A stretch of DNA of 64,000 nucleotides from Diadema setosum (taxonomy: Eukaryota; Echinodermata; Echinoidea; Diadematoida; Diadematidae). Made by a program: the position numbers and the translations under genes. Location of the stretch: the NCBI RefSeq assembly GCF_964275005.1, contig NC_092704.1, positions 34,372,416 through 34,436,415 of the forward strand. Reading direction: 5' to 3'. Positions 37,645 through 50,094 of the stretch are shown here, piece after piece. The notes under the pieces are model-generated. The model was not told the origin of the DNA and searched no databases. It saw nothing but the letters and a program-made list of their open reading frames with translations. Within the stretch, counting starts at the first letter, position 1; each line of letters opens with the position of its first letter.

Positions 37645-37738
37645 TTAACCCGTTGAGGACGGCCTGATTTTGAAACAAAACGCATTTCCCATAGACACTT
37701 ATACCCGAGTATACTCGGGACTCATCCTCAACGGGTTT
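37645..37738. mobile_element. ~94-bp mini-element with CCCGTTGAGGA ends
   Basis: TTAACCCGTTGAGGAC is mirrored by ATCCTCAACGGGTT. A perfect 16-bp palindrome, CCCGAGTATACTCGGG, lies inside at 37,704-37,719. TTAA is present on the left only. Confidence 0.65.
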
Positions 37739-37811
37739 GAATACTAGTATTAGTGCATCACAATCACAGCGAACGGATGGGGGCAGTATAACCAAGGAAC
37801 TTCAAACATCA

Positions 37812-38080
37812 GGGGTCCGTTTCATGAAAGTCTTAGGAGAGACTTTCTCTCTCCTAAGTCATACTTAGGAGAGACTTTGCTAAAAACCGTTTCATGAAAA
37901 AGCTATCGCATAAAGCTATCACATAAACTCAGACTTAGGAGAGACTTTTTCTACAAACCATTTCATGAACGAAGCTAGCACATAAAGTCTCTCCTAACTT
38001 GGCAAAGCTATCACATAAATCTAGGAGTGGTCAGGAGCACTCCTAAGTTTATGTGATAGCTTTTTGAGAGTCATTGTATC
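37812..38080. mobile_element. Left end of large inverted-repeat element
   Basis: GGGGTCCGTTTCATGAAA opens the segment. Below it, AGGAGAGACTT, GTTTCATGAA and CTATCACATAAA sub-motifs repeat several times in both orientations. The matching right end is at 48,395-48,542. See that entry for the alternative reading as two separate MITE copies. Confidence 0.65.
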
Positions 38081-38089
38081 AAACTTTTT

Positions 38090-39430
38090 TCTCATTTTTG
38101 GAGTAATTGACCCCAAATTTGGCATGTGTGACCACTGTCAAAGGTAGATGTGCAAGACATCTTTTTCGTTAATATCGCGTAATGCTTTGCCATGGCAACG
38201 ACATATTTTCATAAAAAATCATACAAATTATTGTGGATTACACTACTACACTCAGTTTTAAAGCAATGCAGTTGAAATTCAGCATAGAATCAGATCAATG
38301 TAATGTGTAGTTGTGCAAGACGCTTTTTTCCCTGTGTGGATGTGAAGAAATCTGTTGCCATGGCAACAACAGTTTTTTTCTATACCAATCATACAAAGAA
38401 ATATGTGGATTGATCTAACTTCGTATAGTTTTTTAGCATTTGACCTAAATTTTGGCACATGTGACCGCTACAGTATGTAGATGTGCAAAACTAATCTTTT
38501 GTTGATGTTGAACAATGCGTTGCCATGGTAACAGCATTTTTTTTCACTTAAAAGCATCTAAAATATTGTGAATTCAGATAAATTTGTCAGTCTTTGAGCA
38601 ATGGCTTGAAATTTGGCACATGTGACCGGTATAGTACGTAGATGTGCAAACTTCATTTTTCGTCATTGTTGAACAATGCGTTGCCATGGTAACAACAGAC
38701 TTTGAATAAAAAGCATACAAAACTATTGTGGATTCAGCCATCTCCCTCAGCTTTTGAGCATTTGGCTTGAAATTTGGCACATGTGACCACTATGATATGC
38801 AGTTGTGCAAACTTCAATCTTTCATAGATATGGAACATTGTGTTGCCATGGTAACAGCATTTTCAATGAATATAATAAAAAAAATTTGTGGATTCAGTTT
38901 ACTCCTTCAGTATTTGAGCATTTTACTTGAAATTTGGCACATGAGACTGCTAAAGTACATTGACTGATGTGCGAATTTCTTCTTTGATCGTTGTCAATGT
39001 GTTGCCATGGTAACAGAGTATTTTGAATGAAAATCATATAAAAATACTGTGGATTCAGCTAACTTCCTCAGCTTTTGAGCATTTGACTTGATATTTGACA
39101 CATGTGACAGTCATAATATGTATTTGTGCAAACCTTTCTTTCAAATTTTCTTCCATTAATATTGGACAGTGTGTTGCCATGGTAACATCATTTTTTAATG
39201 AAAATCATAGGACTTACCAGTTTATTCATCCAACTCCCTCAGTTTTTGAGCACTTGATTTGCGATACGTAATTATGACACATAATTTAATGACGAACAGA
39301 TTTTTTTAATAAACAAAACATGACTTTATTCTATGTTGAACAATGCGTTCCCATGGTAACAACTTTTTATAAAAAATAAAACCGTATAAAGTTAGTGCTG
39401 GTTGAACGAACTCCCTCAGTTGGAGGTGGG
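38090..39430. repeat. Array of eight ~165-bp repeats, each with an X-box-like palindrome
   Basis: Each unit carries TTGAGCATTTGACTTGAAAT, TTGGCACATGTGACC and a 14-bp palindrome. The palindromes start at 38,186, 38,354, 38,519, 38,680, 38,842, 39,001, 39,173 and 39,347, giving spacings of 159-174 bp. The second is the exact palindrome GTTGCCATGGCAAC; most others are GTTGCCATGGTAAC. Between units the sequence diverges clearly while the palindrome is kept. GTTGCC-AT-GGTAAC fits the published RFX X-box consensus. No coding frame spans the units. Confidence 0.85.
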
Positions 39431-39610
39431 GGTAAAAATCACAATGAGTGATAGTTCAAGTTTCTGCAGGTATTCATGGTTTCATACTTGGATTTGATTT
39501 TACTCATCAATTGCCACAATTGAAACACATTTCATTTAAAGATGCATAATGATAAGCGCCGATAATGATTCAATTATTTAATTCATTCACCACTATCAAT
39601 TTCATACTCA

Positions 39611-40602
39611 TTAACCCTATTAAGCCCAAGCTATTTTGACCCTTCCCAGGCCCAAGGGGGGGGGGGGCACATTGTGCCCCCCTATATAACTTTGTTATTG
39701 TTTGATGTCTCATCGTCATATTTGGCACATGGGTAGAGCAACTCATACTCTACATGACCGCATACTTGAGTTGTTTCAAGGTCACCCAAAGAGGGCGCTA
39801 TTTATCAAAATATAAAGAAATACATAGGAAATATGCTAAAAACATGATTTTTTTGTATAATTTCTTTATCCCCAGTATATATGTCTTATCATAGACCAAT
39901 ATTTTTCATATTTGCCACAAATGATGTGCAAGTCAAAGCTGATTATTTGTTATGGTTGAAATTTCTCAAGGTCACCACATGGGGGCGCTATTCATAACAA
40001 AATAAAGAAATACATTATGAGACCTATGATGTATTGTTTGGGATAGGTACATGCATAGTAATCATATTTCATATTCCCATAATATTGGAATTTTAAGTTT
40101 GCAGATTGATAATGTGATAAACAAATGATATTAGAGGTATAACTTGGGTGAAGGAATCAAAATGACACAAAATAGAACGTCAATCTTTGGAAAATACTGT
40201 TATTTTCAAGCATCTCTATTATATCTATTGTTTTATGCTGTTGGCACAGAAAAGCAAAGGAAATAATAGGAAAAACATTTCAAGGCCATAATTACTTCAC
40301 ATTCTGCTTCTTCAGCAAATTTCAGCCAAGAAACGCCCATTTCATACATTATAATATTGTAAATTTGAATTGGAATAGAAAAATACGCAAAAATCTGACT
40401 GAGATGGTTGTCAGTTTATGGTTGCCATGGCAACCAGCAATATCAAATATAGCTAAATTATATATCAAAACGTTCGGAATAAGATTTTAGGAAAAGTCAC
40501 CAAATTTGGTTAAAATTGGATAAAGGGCGAAGGAGTGGCGAATGAAAATCTTGTAGGGGGGGCACAATGTGCCCCCCCCCCCCCTTGGGCTTTTAGGGTT
40601 AA
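39611..40602. mobile_element. 992-bp element with TTAA and CCCTA..AAGCCCAAG ends
   Basis: TTAACCCTATTAAGCCCAAG is mirrored by the complement ending at 40,602. Just inside each end is a G-run/C-run palindrome around GGGGCACATTGTGCCCC. The interior repeats GGTCACC(C/A)(A/C)A(A/T)(A/G)(G/T)GGGCGCTAT at 39,780 and 39,971. A ninth exact GTTGCCATGGCAAC lies at 40,421-40,434. There is no coding frame. TTAA suggests a piggyBac/Kolobok-type target. Confidence 0.75.
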
Positions 40603-41715
40603 TATTAGTTCTACACAATTTAACTACATGTCATGTGACAGATTATGTAACTGCAGAAACTATTGAAACAGTTGTTGCTGTCAAATTTTCATATTCTGGT
40701 TGCCTGATTCATTGGAAAATCTGCTCTTGAAAACATGTATTTCATTATTCAATATCGTCATAATCACAGCACAATTATCATAACCACAATGATGATACTG
40801 GTAAGAGTCTTTGTGAAATTATTATCACTCACAGTATTTTCTGGTATTACACTCTACTTCATTTCTACATAATAAGTTATTCTTAATTATATCTTTTTGA
40901 TCAAATTATAATTGCCCGCACAGATATAATTTTCTAACTTGGTTACATAAAGTTTGCCGTCACACGCCTGGAAACAATAACAAAAATAATGCACTGCAAC
41001 GTTCGCTGATGTATTTATGTTTGGATCACTTATACCTCAACACATCTTTCATAATCATTTGAAATATTTTCATGGTTTATTAATCAAATTGTGAAAGCAG
41101 CTGAACTTCAAGCAATTCTATCATTGCAAATATTTGGTAAGCATACAATGATATGTGTTGCAATCCACTGTTTTTGCACTCTGAGGTTCCCTACATCAGA
41201 ATACTAATTATGATAATAGTACTAATAATAATGACCTTGTCTGCTACACAATAGCTTTTATTCATCAAAGCAATCAGAAATCAGACTGTTATGCGCTGAC
41301 AGAGATTTGCATTTGTCCATTTTAAAATGGTTTCTTCCACTTTACTATAAATCTTCTTTTCGGTTTTTTTTTTAATCTTTTATTTATTTATTTATTTATT
41401 TTTTTTTTAGTGTGCTTCGATTCACCCGTTTGCTTTTCACCGACTTTTTTGCATGCTTAGCTGTTCTGTTTTGTTTTGCAATGCATTTGTTTCTCTTTTC
41501 TTCTTAGGGGGATTTGTCTCATTTCTGGTTTTGTTAGTGCCTGGCAAAGCACTTATGCCATCACCAATGGACTCATCTATGACAAAACTCTGAGTGAAGT
41601 TCAGCAGTCAAACTGCAATAGTCTGATTGTAGCTTCATATCTAACACTGCAATTGTGACTCTGCATCACAAAACCCCCAAAAAGTCAGAAAAAGTCACCA
41701 AACATGGATTTCTGG
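40603..41715. other. Unassigned DNA within the 37.8-48.5 kb interval
   Basis: No gene seen. TTTA-rich run at 41,380-41,410. GTGACTCTGCATCACAAAAC at 41,656 belongs to a small dispersed repeat also found at 18,920, 18,981, 50,100 and (inverted) 51,130. Confidence 0.45.
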
Positions 41716-42085
41716 TTAAAGAGATGGTGTAGTTTTGGTTGAGACCTGGTTTCAGATTTTTTTTTTGTGTGTGTGATATAATGAGAAACCTCTTCTGAAA
41801 TATGAAAGGGCACATAATTCCAAGAAGAATTCAATGTTTACTTGATGAAATTGGTTTTGAAATGGCTGAAATATGCAAAATAAAGCGATTCCTAATAAAA
41901 GGTGGAACCAACCTTTCATTAGAATCGCTTTTACTTTGTTTTACTTTGTTTTCGGATGTCTCAGCCATTTCAAAATCGATTTTCATCAAATGAACTTTGA
42001 ATTCCTCTGAGAATGGTATGCTCTGTAGCACTTCATTAGTGGTTTCTTAGTATCTTCCAAAAAGTTAAAAGCTCAATCCTCTTTC
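41716..42085. mobile_element. TTAA MITE family 2, copy D
   Basis: TTAAAGAGATGGTGTAGTTT begins the copy. Arms around TGGTTTTGAAATGGCTGA (41,850) and TCAGCCATTTCAAAATCGA (41,961) pair, with the AAAGGTGGAACC centre. The right terminus is eroded. Confidence 0.75.
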
Positions 42086-42182
42086 TGAAAGAGCAGACTC
42101 TAAGATTTAAAATGATGTACAACTCAATTCAGATGGACTCTCCTAACCTATTTGTATATTAGAAAAGCACAACCTCTGCAAA

Positions 42183-42302
42183 ATCATAATCCTTTCCATG
42201 TTAGTTCCGACTTCCAGTTGTTTTGCTGGTTGTGAAACATTGATGTGTATACTACGTAAAAGATTACAGCCGAAATAATTAATGAAATCATCGTGATGTT
42301 CA
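42183..42302. repeat. 120-bp repeat shared with 62,883-63,002
   Basis: AATCATAATCCTTTCCAT, then TTAGTTCCGACTTCCAGTTG and onward to AATCATCGTGATGTTC match the second locus almost base for base. Both copies lie next to a family-2 MITE, so they may be part of a larger dispersed repeat. Confidence 0.8.
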
Positions 42303-42860
42303 TATTATTTCACACTGTATTATACAAATGAATAATTTCATTCTTTCAGAATGGTCCGTTATAATGAGGAAGAGATAGTCGTAAAAAGGATCGCGAATTC
42401 AACCATGTCGTGTACCTTTCAAGGACACATGTACAAAATGCGAAGAGATTTTGGGGAGAAAAATACAAAATGCATTTTCAACCCCTGCTGGTGCAAACAT
42501 CATGGAATACAGCCTAAATAATTAATAATGTAATCATCGCGATCCCGCTGGGCGCACTCAGCGTAAAATAAGTTTAATAATGCATGTTACTCTGCTTGCA
42601 CCCATGTTCAGAAAAAAAGTAACAAATGTTTTTAATACAATGTGATTTTGTTTATTAAAATTTTATACTGTGTTTCACAAATGATATTTTCATTCTTTCA
42701 GAATGGTTCAATACACGAGGAAGAGATACGTGTAGAAAGGATTACGAATTCAACCCTGCCGTGCACTTTTCGAGAAGGCATGCACAACACACGCGAAGAG
42801 ATTTTTCAGAAGAAAAACAAAGAACGCGTTTTCAACCCCTTCTTTTTTTTTTAATTCTTT
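42266..42860 (+). repeat. Tandem pair of exon-like units (~345 bp apart)
   Basis: Two units each read CATTCTTTCAG followed by AATGGT and ~140 bp of related sequence (from ~42,351 and ~42,703). In the best frame they encode similar peptides: EEEI-V-(K/E)RI-NST, then CTF, then FNP. The units differ by a one-base indel near the start, so the shared frame begins at the glutamates. The pyrimidine tract and AG before each look like splice acceptors. No donor is clear and I do not recognise the peptide. It could be a duplicated exon or just a duplicated repeat. Confidence 0.45.
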
Positions 42861-43002
42861 TGGTATCAACTCACAAATGATTCCTTTTTATCCTTTCTCA
42901 ATAATAATGATCCATTTACTTGTGTAATAACAACACAAAGACTGCTCATAAGTTTGATTGCTTGGTATATGTGACTCCATGCTTATGTTTTCTTTGTTTT
43001 TA

Positions 43003-43085
43003 GTGCGTACGGTTATAACGAGGAACCAGTTATAACGAGGCAATATTGGCGGTCCCACGGACCTCGTTATAACGGGGTTTCACTG
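43003..43085. mobile_element. Tigger-like MITE remnant
   Basis: GGTTATAACGAGG repeats and CTCGTTATAACGGGGTTTCA followed by CTGTA resemble the right half of a pogo/Tigger MITE related in style to the one at 11.7 kb. Confidence 0.6.
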
Positions 43086-43109
43086 TATATACATTGATTT
43101 TGAAAGATT

Positions 43110-43114
43110 AAATT

Positions 43115-43142
<28 letters not shown>
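43110..43142. repeat. (AT)n microsatellite
   Basis: A pure TA dinucleotide run. Confidence 0.9.
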
Positions 43143-43145
<3 letters not shown>

Positions 43146-44439
43146 AGCCGTAAAAACTATCATATGTTGCATTCAACCTGTCTGCATCACCCTCGGCAAG
43201 CTCCATGCCTTGAGAATCTATATGAAAGAAAAAAGAAATACAAATATGGAAAAACAAATATTGGTTACATACTGAAATTTTATGACACGCCATTCATCCC
43301 CTCTGCCTGACATTATACAGAGTGTTAAATATGTGGGCTTACAGTTGAATGAATACACACACGACTGGCACACATATCATTACACAGAACTACTTTTCAG
43401 CAATTTCTTATACAGTATATTAGAAACAGTTTAACAGCATCTACGAAAAAAAACTAAGAAAATCGTCTGGGATGTCATACACAAGAATTAGTGTAGCAAA
43501 TTCTTCCTGATAACAAAAAAGGTGTGACACAGACTCAAAATGAGAATGTGATTGTGACTTTAAACACTCGTCTGACAGAACGTTATACATTTATGACTTT
43601 TTAAAAAGGATTGTAACTTATGTCAGGCAAACTGGGGGTTCCAAAATAAACAGAAAGATGATTCAATGGGTTATGCAATAAATCAGCTGCATTGCTATGT
43701 CAGTGCGTTAATCAACTAATGTAAGCCGTACTGAATTCCCAATTGTGGCTGATATAGACATAAACATTAAATCAACTCCCAACTGGGGTGTATAAATGCA
43801 CTAATTTCTTCATTTCTCGTATGGAACAGTTCACATATAGAGGTGACATTGTTTGTCCACCAAGTCTACAATAATTGCTAAAATAAGAAAGACCGAATTA
43901 CCTGTAACTGACATGTCATCAACAGAGGTTGCCCTTTTTCAACTGTTATTCAAGTTGTTTATTTTGTAAAATCTTTATACTTTCAAGTTTAATTTGAGAA
44001 AAGCATACCTGTGTTCTGTCGTAGATAAGATGCTGCTATACAGTTTGTAGTCCAATTGTAGTCTGACTCTGACCTGGGTGAAGTTCAGCTGCAGTTGTCT
44101 GTCCCAAGGCTTGGTGAGGTTCAGCTCTCTTCAGGCCTTTGGGTGTGCAAATTTAAGAACAGTTAAATACCATACAAACAGAAACATCGGATGCACAAAT
44201 GGGATAGTTGGAAAATATTTGAGATGAGTGTACATCTTTATTAAAACAAGCAATAATAACAAAATGTTCATTAATGATTATCAATTTTGTAAGATATATT
44301 ATGTGAACAACAAGTTGTAATTGCCAGTTTTCAAAGTTTGAATCACTATGTAATGAGCCCCTGTTAGCAAATTGTAAGAGTATGAGGTAATTTTAGTAAT
44401 GAATGAGAGGGTAAATTAATAATAAGCATTCACTTTATT

Positions 44440-45241
44440 CAGTTGGCAGCAGAATTATTCACCCCCTTGCATTATGGACACTATAGCAAAATAAATAACA
44501 TTACAATTACTAAATCATATACAAGTGGTGAACAGATAGTTTATGACAAATGCCTACCTGATCAATAGTCTTTGATTTGCATATAGTTAGAAACTTTGAT
44601 CATTCATGCATGAAGAGATAAGGTCCAGTGAGCACATTATGGTCATTTCAGACCTTTCTGTGATCACTGAAGCATGACGTGTTATGGTCTGATGATAACG
44701 ATTAATTTCTTTTGTTTTTATGGAATTTTAAATAGTATCTTGCCATTCTATGCACAACTCTTAGCATTTCATTGGGTTATATTCATTTTGACATGACTTA
44801 AACTTTGAATTATTAATATCACGGCTAAACCTCTGTACAAACTCTATGGTGGCAACTTTCACTAGAAATGAGTTCATTTAGATATTTTTGTACAACGAAA
44901 AATGCCAATTGAAATATTAAGAATCCTACATCAAATTCCATCATATTGTGTCACCTATCAAAACATTGAGTGAACAAACCATATTCAACGAAGCATTTCA
45001 GTGATCACTGAAAGGACTGAAAATGACCATAAATGTGCTCATTGGACCATATCTCTTTATACATGAATGATCAAAGTTTGTAACTATATGCAAATCAAAG
45101 GCTACTGATCTGTTATTTACTTGTAGCAAACTATCTGATCACCACTTGTATGATTTAGAAATGATCTCAGTTATAATGTAATTCATTATGCCAGAGTGTC
45201 CAACATGCAAGAGAGGGGCTGAATAATTTTGCTGCCAACTG
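44440..45241. mobile_element. ~802-bp inverted-repeat element with CAGTTGGCAGCA ends
   Basis: CAGTTGGCAGCAGAATTATT at the left is mirrored by AATAATTTTGCTGCCAACTG at the right. Arms extend about 250 bp: TTTGCATATAGTTA(G)AAACTTTG near 44,576 faces CAAAGTTTGTAACTATATGC near 45,066, and GTGATCACTGAA near 44,660 faces TTCAGTGATCAC near 44,998. TA follows the right end. CAGT ends suggest a Tc1/mariner-like origin. Confidence 0.75.
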
Positions 45242-48200
45242 TAGATGATCAAGATAACATGATTTCTCAACTTGCTTCAATAGCTAAAAATAATCATTTA
45301 ACACACCAAATGAAGATGGTGGAATATCCATGACACTGTCACTTGACTTTTCCATTTGCATCTTGCCCCCAGTCCTTAACTCTGAAGTGGATGAAGTTCA
45401 CATGTTGTCTGGTCCTTGGCTGTTTGGAGTTTATTCAATATACAAGAACAGTTAATATCTTACAAACAAAACAATAGTGCAGGACATGGGACATTAGAAA
45501 GTATGTTAGAGATGGTTGCTTTGCCTTTGCTATAACAAGCTATAGCAATCAAATTGAAAAGCCCTACCATTGATTTTGAAAGAATGAATTCACTAGTATC
45601 TACTGATCCATAAGCTATAAATAGGACTTTTCACAGTTTAAAATGATTAGCTATGTCGAATATTCTTGTTTCAAACATTGTAAGAGCATAAGGTGGTTTT
45701 GATACTAGAAAAGGGAGAGGGTAAATAAACAATCATAGTAGGGCCTACATTATTAAGATAACGTGACTGCTAAAGTTTGTTTCAGGAGCTTGATACATGT
45801 AGACATGCAGGTATCCCCCCCCCTTCCATGAATTATCTCTTTTCAATTGGATCAGTATGTAATATTCTACAGATAGTGAAATAAAAAATGCAAAAAACAG
45901 TTGTTTCTAGAAGGGTCACTATTCACTGGATAACAATGTTTGTTTTCAATTACCAAGATGGACATTACAGCAAACATTGTTTTCAATATTTCCTGTCTAA
46001 CACTATTCAACTAAAAATCCAGACACAATTTGATGTCCAAATGTAAATAATGTTGCAATTGTAGTATTTGAAAATATACAGATATGTTGTCTGCTAAAAT
46101 AGTATTATAAGCTAAAATACTTGCATTCTGTTGAAGGTGACCATGCTGGTAGATACATCGTAAGTCTCGACGAAGTTCAGTAGCAGTCTAGCTGTGGAGA
46201 AGATGGAAGTTCAGCAGTTTGGTTCTGTGTTCAGTGAAGTTCAGCAACTGACTCTGGGCTTTATTAGATGAAGAAGTCTGATTGTAGCCGTCTGACTGAT
46301 GTTCCATATCTAACATTATAATTAAAAATGTGAATACAAAATAGAAAATGTGTTTTCAAACTGTTGTTTGATTATACAAGATTTTACACACAATATCTAG
46401 AATCTGCATGAAATTTGAAATCAGTTCACATGTTTTTGCAGTTTAAATATATAAAGGATCTTATATTATTATTTTTTTTTTTGGGGGGGGGGGGGATGAT
46501 TAAAAGACATACTACTAGTATTTGAGTTGTCTCAATTCAACATGTGTAAGCCTATAGTTTAGGGTATTATGACTTCTTGAGGTTCTAGATCTTGTCGCTA
46601 GGCATCCATGTTGCAAGGTCTACATCTACCTAAGATCTGGTAGGTCCAGCTGTACTGTGGCTTCACATTCGGGTTGATAACAGTTACAGCCTGAGATGCA
46701 GCCACAGTCTGACTCTGATCATCAACTGTTGTCATGTCATCATCATCAGTTAAATTGCTAAAAGAAGTTGTGTAAGCGGAATTAGCATCGCAGTATGGAC
46801 CTATAGAATCTACTAACTGCCTAGATAGATAGCACTATTAAGAAGACCTATTAACTTCCTTACTGATGAGTGATAGGCCTACTTATGTTAATGATAAATT
46901 ATGTTTAAGAATATCAAGGCAAAGGGTCTAGTCTGGTTATATTTTTGGTATACACTGGTTAAGTAGTATCTAGGTCAGTAGGTGCTACTCAGGATCACTA
47001 TACCACTGGATTCTAGATCTATAGACATCTGGTAGTATAGCAGTAGAATTCTAGAGGTTCCATGCCAATGAATTTAGGTAAACATCATTCTCTATCTTAT
47101 TGTGACACATGCATTGCGATTACAGTGCAGTATGCACTTAGAATTGTTGAAGATAGCTTTCAAGTCTGAACCAAGATCTGAACCATGGTTTCCAATTCAT
47201 ATTCTGTGTAGACCTGGATCTACGTACTACTACTAGGCCCTACTATTACTACCGTACTTGATCTAGTTAGTCTAACCACTGTCGGACTCTCCAGATAGTA
47301 CTACCGGCCCTAACCCCAGGGCACTCCCTGTTAGTTGTACCAGTACACAGTGCTTCGCGTTCGGGCTGGTCGCAGTTATAACCCCTAACCCCTAGTATTT
47401 TACAAGTTTTTGTTGTAGACCTATATTAGTAACGTTAGATAGTAACATTAGGACTTGTAAACGTAACAATGACACAGGTAACGTACAGCTGGTTCTCTGT
47501 AGTGTAAATGCTAACGCTATAAGTTCACGTTAGGGCCTAAACTAAAAAACATTAGGCTTAGGCTAGGCCCATAATTCTGTTGGACGAAATAACCTGAGAT
47601 TTTCTAGACTGAAAAAAAAAACCCAGATCTTTCCTGTCGATTTGACACAAAACAGAAAATTTGTATCACTTCTGAATACTATCCACACAGCTAGTGACAG
47701 TGTAATTATTCAATGTTAGACACGTCTTCAAAAATATAATATTAATAATAAAATGCAGACCAATTCTTTACTTATGAAATTTCCGGTTTCTTCTTCGATC
47801 CCTTCACTATTCACGCCTTAAGTTACCTGCAATTCACCCATACATGAACAAATCGGGCAATTGCTCTCATGAAATATCTGCACGCTAAAAATCAACCCAC
47901 AAACATTTCACTATTACTTGTAGAAGTTGTAGTAGCCCTAGACCTTACCATGCTAACATTAACAAACTACCTAACTCAGCTGGCCATTTGGTCATTCAAA
48001 CAAACGGCGATGTGCCTACGTGGGACTATTGTGATAACGCTACTACCGGTAAGATTAGATCTACATCTAGCTAGCCCTTGGAGAATTGTAGAAGATTCGA
48101 ACAAAAATATATCCAAATAATATCACATTATGAATCCACATGCATTACTTTTTAATTGCAGACAGCTTTAAATATACTCACTAATAGAAATATGTACTGG

Positions 48201-48394
48201 TCGCGGTGTAGAATGCAACTTAGCCTTCAGGATCTTGCCTCCGTCGTAGATCTGTTACCTCTGCGCTGTATACACTGTGTGTATACGTGCTATGTCTATG
48301 CAGCGAGTGCTCACCGCATGTAACACAATAGGGAGAATACGTTAATGATATGCTAATGATATGTTAATTAGTATTACCCTCGAACATGACGATT
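45242..48394. other. Interior of the 37.8-48.5 kb interval, noncoding
   Basis: Phrases such as GAAGTTCAGC with nearby GTCTG recur at 41,597, 44,084, 45,395 and 46,155-46,250. AAGAACAGTTAA(A/T)A plus a following AC/AAA block recurs at 44,155 and 45,443. This looks like an old, diverged tandem or segmental duplication. I recognise no protein. GT/AG context does not support exons. Confidence 0.4.
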
Positions 48395-48542
48395 GAAAAA
48401 ATTAAAGTCTCTCATAGCTTAGGAGAGACTTCGTGAAATGGTTTTTACTTCTCTGTGAAAGTCTCTCCTAGCTTAGGAGCGGCTTGGCCATTTTAAGATT
48501 TATGTGATAGCTTTTATGTGATAGCTTCATGAAACGGACCCC
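48395..48542. mobile_element. Right end of large inverted-repeat element
   Basis: It carries AGGAGAGACTT, TATGTGATAGCTT and the end TTCATGAAACGGACCCC. This is the inverse of the left end at 37,812, making a 10,731-bp interval. Either one very large noncoding element spans this interval, or these are two separate copies of a shorter MITE. No target duplication is evident. Confidence 0.6.
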
Positions 48543-50090
48543 AGCTTCTTGATATAACTCAGACTTATATGTGTATGTATATAATTTACACATACACCAT
48601 GTGTACATAAAATTGAGTAGGAAACAATATGAAAAAGAGGTTTCGTGTAATTTTCCTGTTTCCTTTTTTTTTTTATGCGATCGATGAAGAAATTTTAGGT
48701 TGACATAATGTTTTGTGACAAAATTTCAGCGGAACCCAATGAGTACAGAATTTCATGATTTCGACAAAATGGAATGTTACAATCTGTTCTCTAGAATAAG
48801 AGATGCGCTGACTCAAATTATCGATTGCCATCGTGCTCAGCTGACAGTCCTCAGCAAAATTCAATATAACTGAATGAGTTTTTCTTTGTGCATTCGCGGT
48901 ATAGAACCTCCTTAAAACTGCCCATTTAATGTTCTTTGATGTAGGTTTCACTGATACCAACATGAAAGTACACTAACAAAGCCATTTCGCTCTTTGTCCC
49001 TGGAAATACGAAAGACCTGAAAAGGGAAGCCTGCGCATTTCAAATCACTTCCATTAGATTTTCCTTTTTCTTTTTTTTTCAACATGCAGGAAATCTCATC
49101 CTCATTCAGGTAAAAAATATATATATGAGAAGAGGGCACTCACAGAATATTGATTTGTCAGCCTTCTTGCCAATCCACCTTCTTTCGCATATCTACCTGT
49201 GTCAAAGAATCTCCAGAAAGTATTTTTACCCAATAACCTGCATTTCTCCTTGAGCTACAGCAGTGCTTTTATCTTTTTATGAATTAAGCTTTGCCTAGAG
49301 CAGCCATTTGACGGAGCAAACATATGAAAACACAACACAAAGTTTTTCTTCTTGCATTTTACACACTAACCTATTTTAAATCACAGTTTGTCAACCTGTA
49401 TGCAGAATTAATCGAGTAACAAGAGTTTCTTTTTTTTGTGACATCTTGAGTGTGTTTGTATTCTCTTCGAGGCATGTCATTGTGCAAATCGACTTCATAG
49501 ATAGAACCCTAACTCATGCAAACAACGTTGAATAAGTGTGATATAAGTTTCGACACAAACCAACTGTAGTATGATTATATGGTTTCCCGGAAAGGCAGAG
49601 TTGGCGGAATTCACAAAAGCAAGATAAATAGAGTTGATCATATCTTTTCATAAGCCTCCACTAACCAATACGTAAAATCTTCACAATTTGGGGAAGTGCT
49701 ATAGAAAATAAGCAACCTGCATAAACCGAGTTAAATTCTTGTGGTGTTTCATACCTACCGAACTGACTTCTTAGAGGTATGATGTTGTATGTAGTTAACG
49801 ATCAGAAAACACAATTTGACAAATAGTCACTTTTTTCTTTATTAGCCAATGGGAGAGTTGAGTTGAGAGTTGAGATGTATTTCTCATATAGATTACTTGT
49901 GGTTGGAACCAATGTCATTCGAATTCATATCTGGGCATCAAATCTAACATGTCATTGTATTGCAGTCAATTTTGCAGATATGTTAGTATGGTTTTATTCT
50001 CTTCTTTTTTTTTCATTTTCTTTCATCATATAGTTATTGTTTTGTAAGCATCATAACATTTCTTATTTTTTCAATCTTTATTCGTCATTG
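48543..50090. other. Unassigned intergenic DNA
   Basis: No gene or strong repeat is seen. Confidence 0.4.
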
Positions 50091-50094
50091 TAAG

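Noticed and set aside
38090..39430. CRISPR array
   Set aside because: The repeats are 165 bp, diverged and eukaryotic in context, without unique short spacers.
47869..48120. 83-residue hydrophobic protein
   Set aside because: There is no homology I recognise, no splice context, and it sits in repeat-derived DNA.
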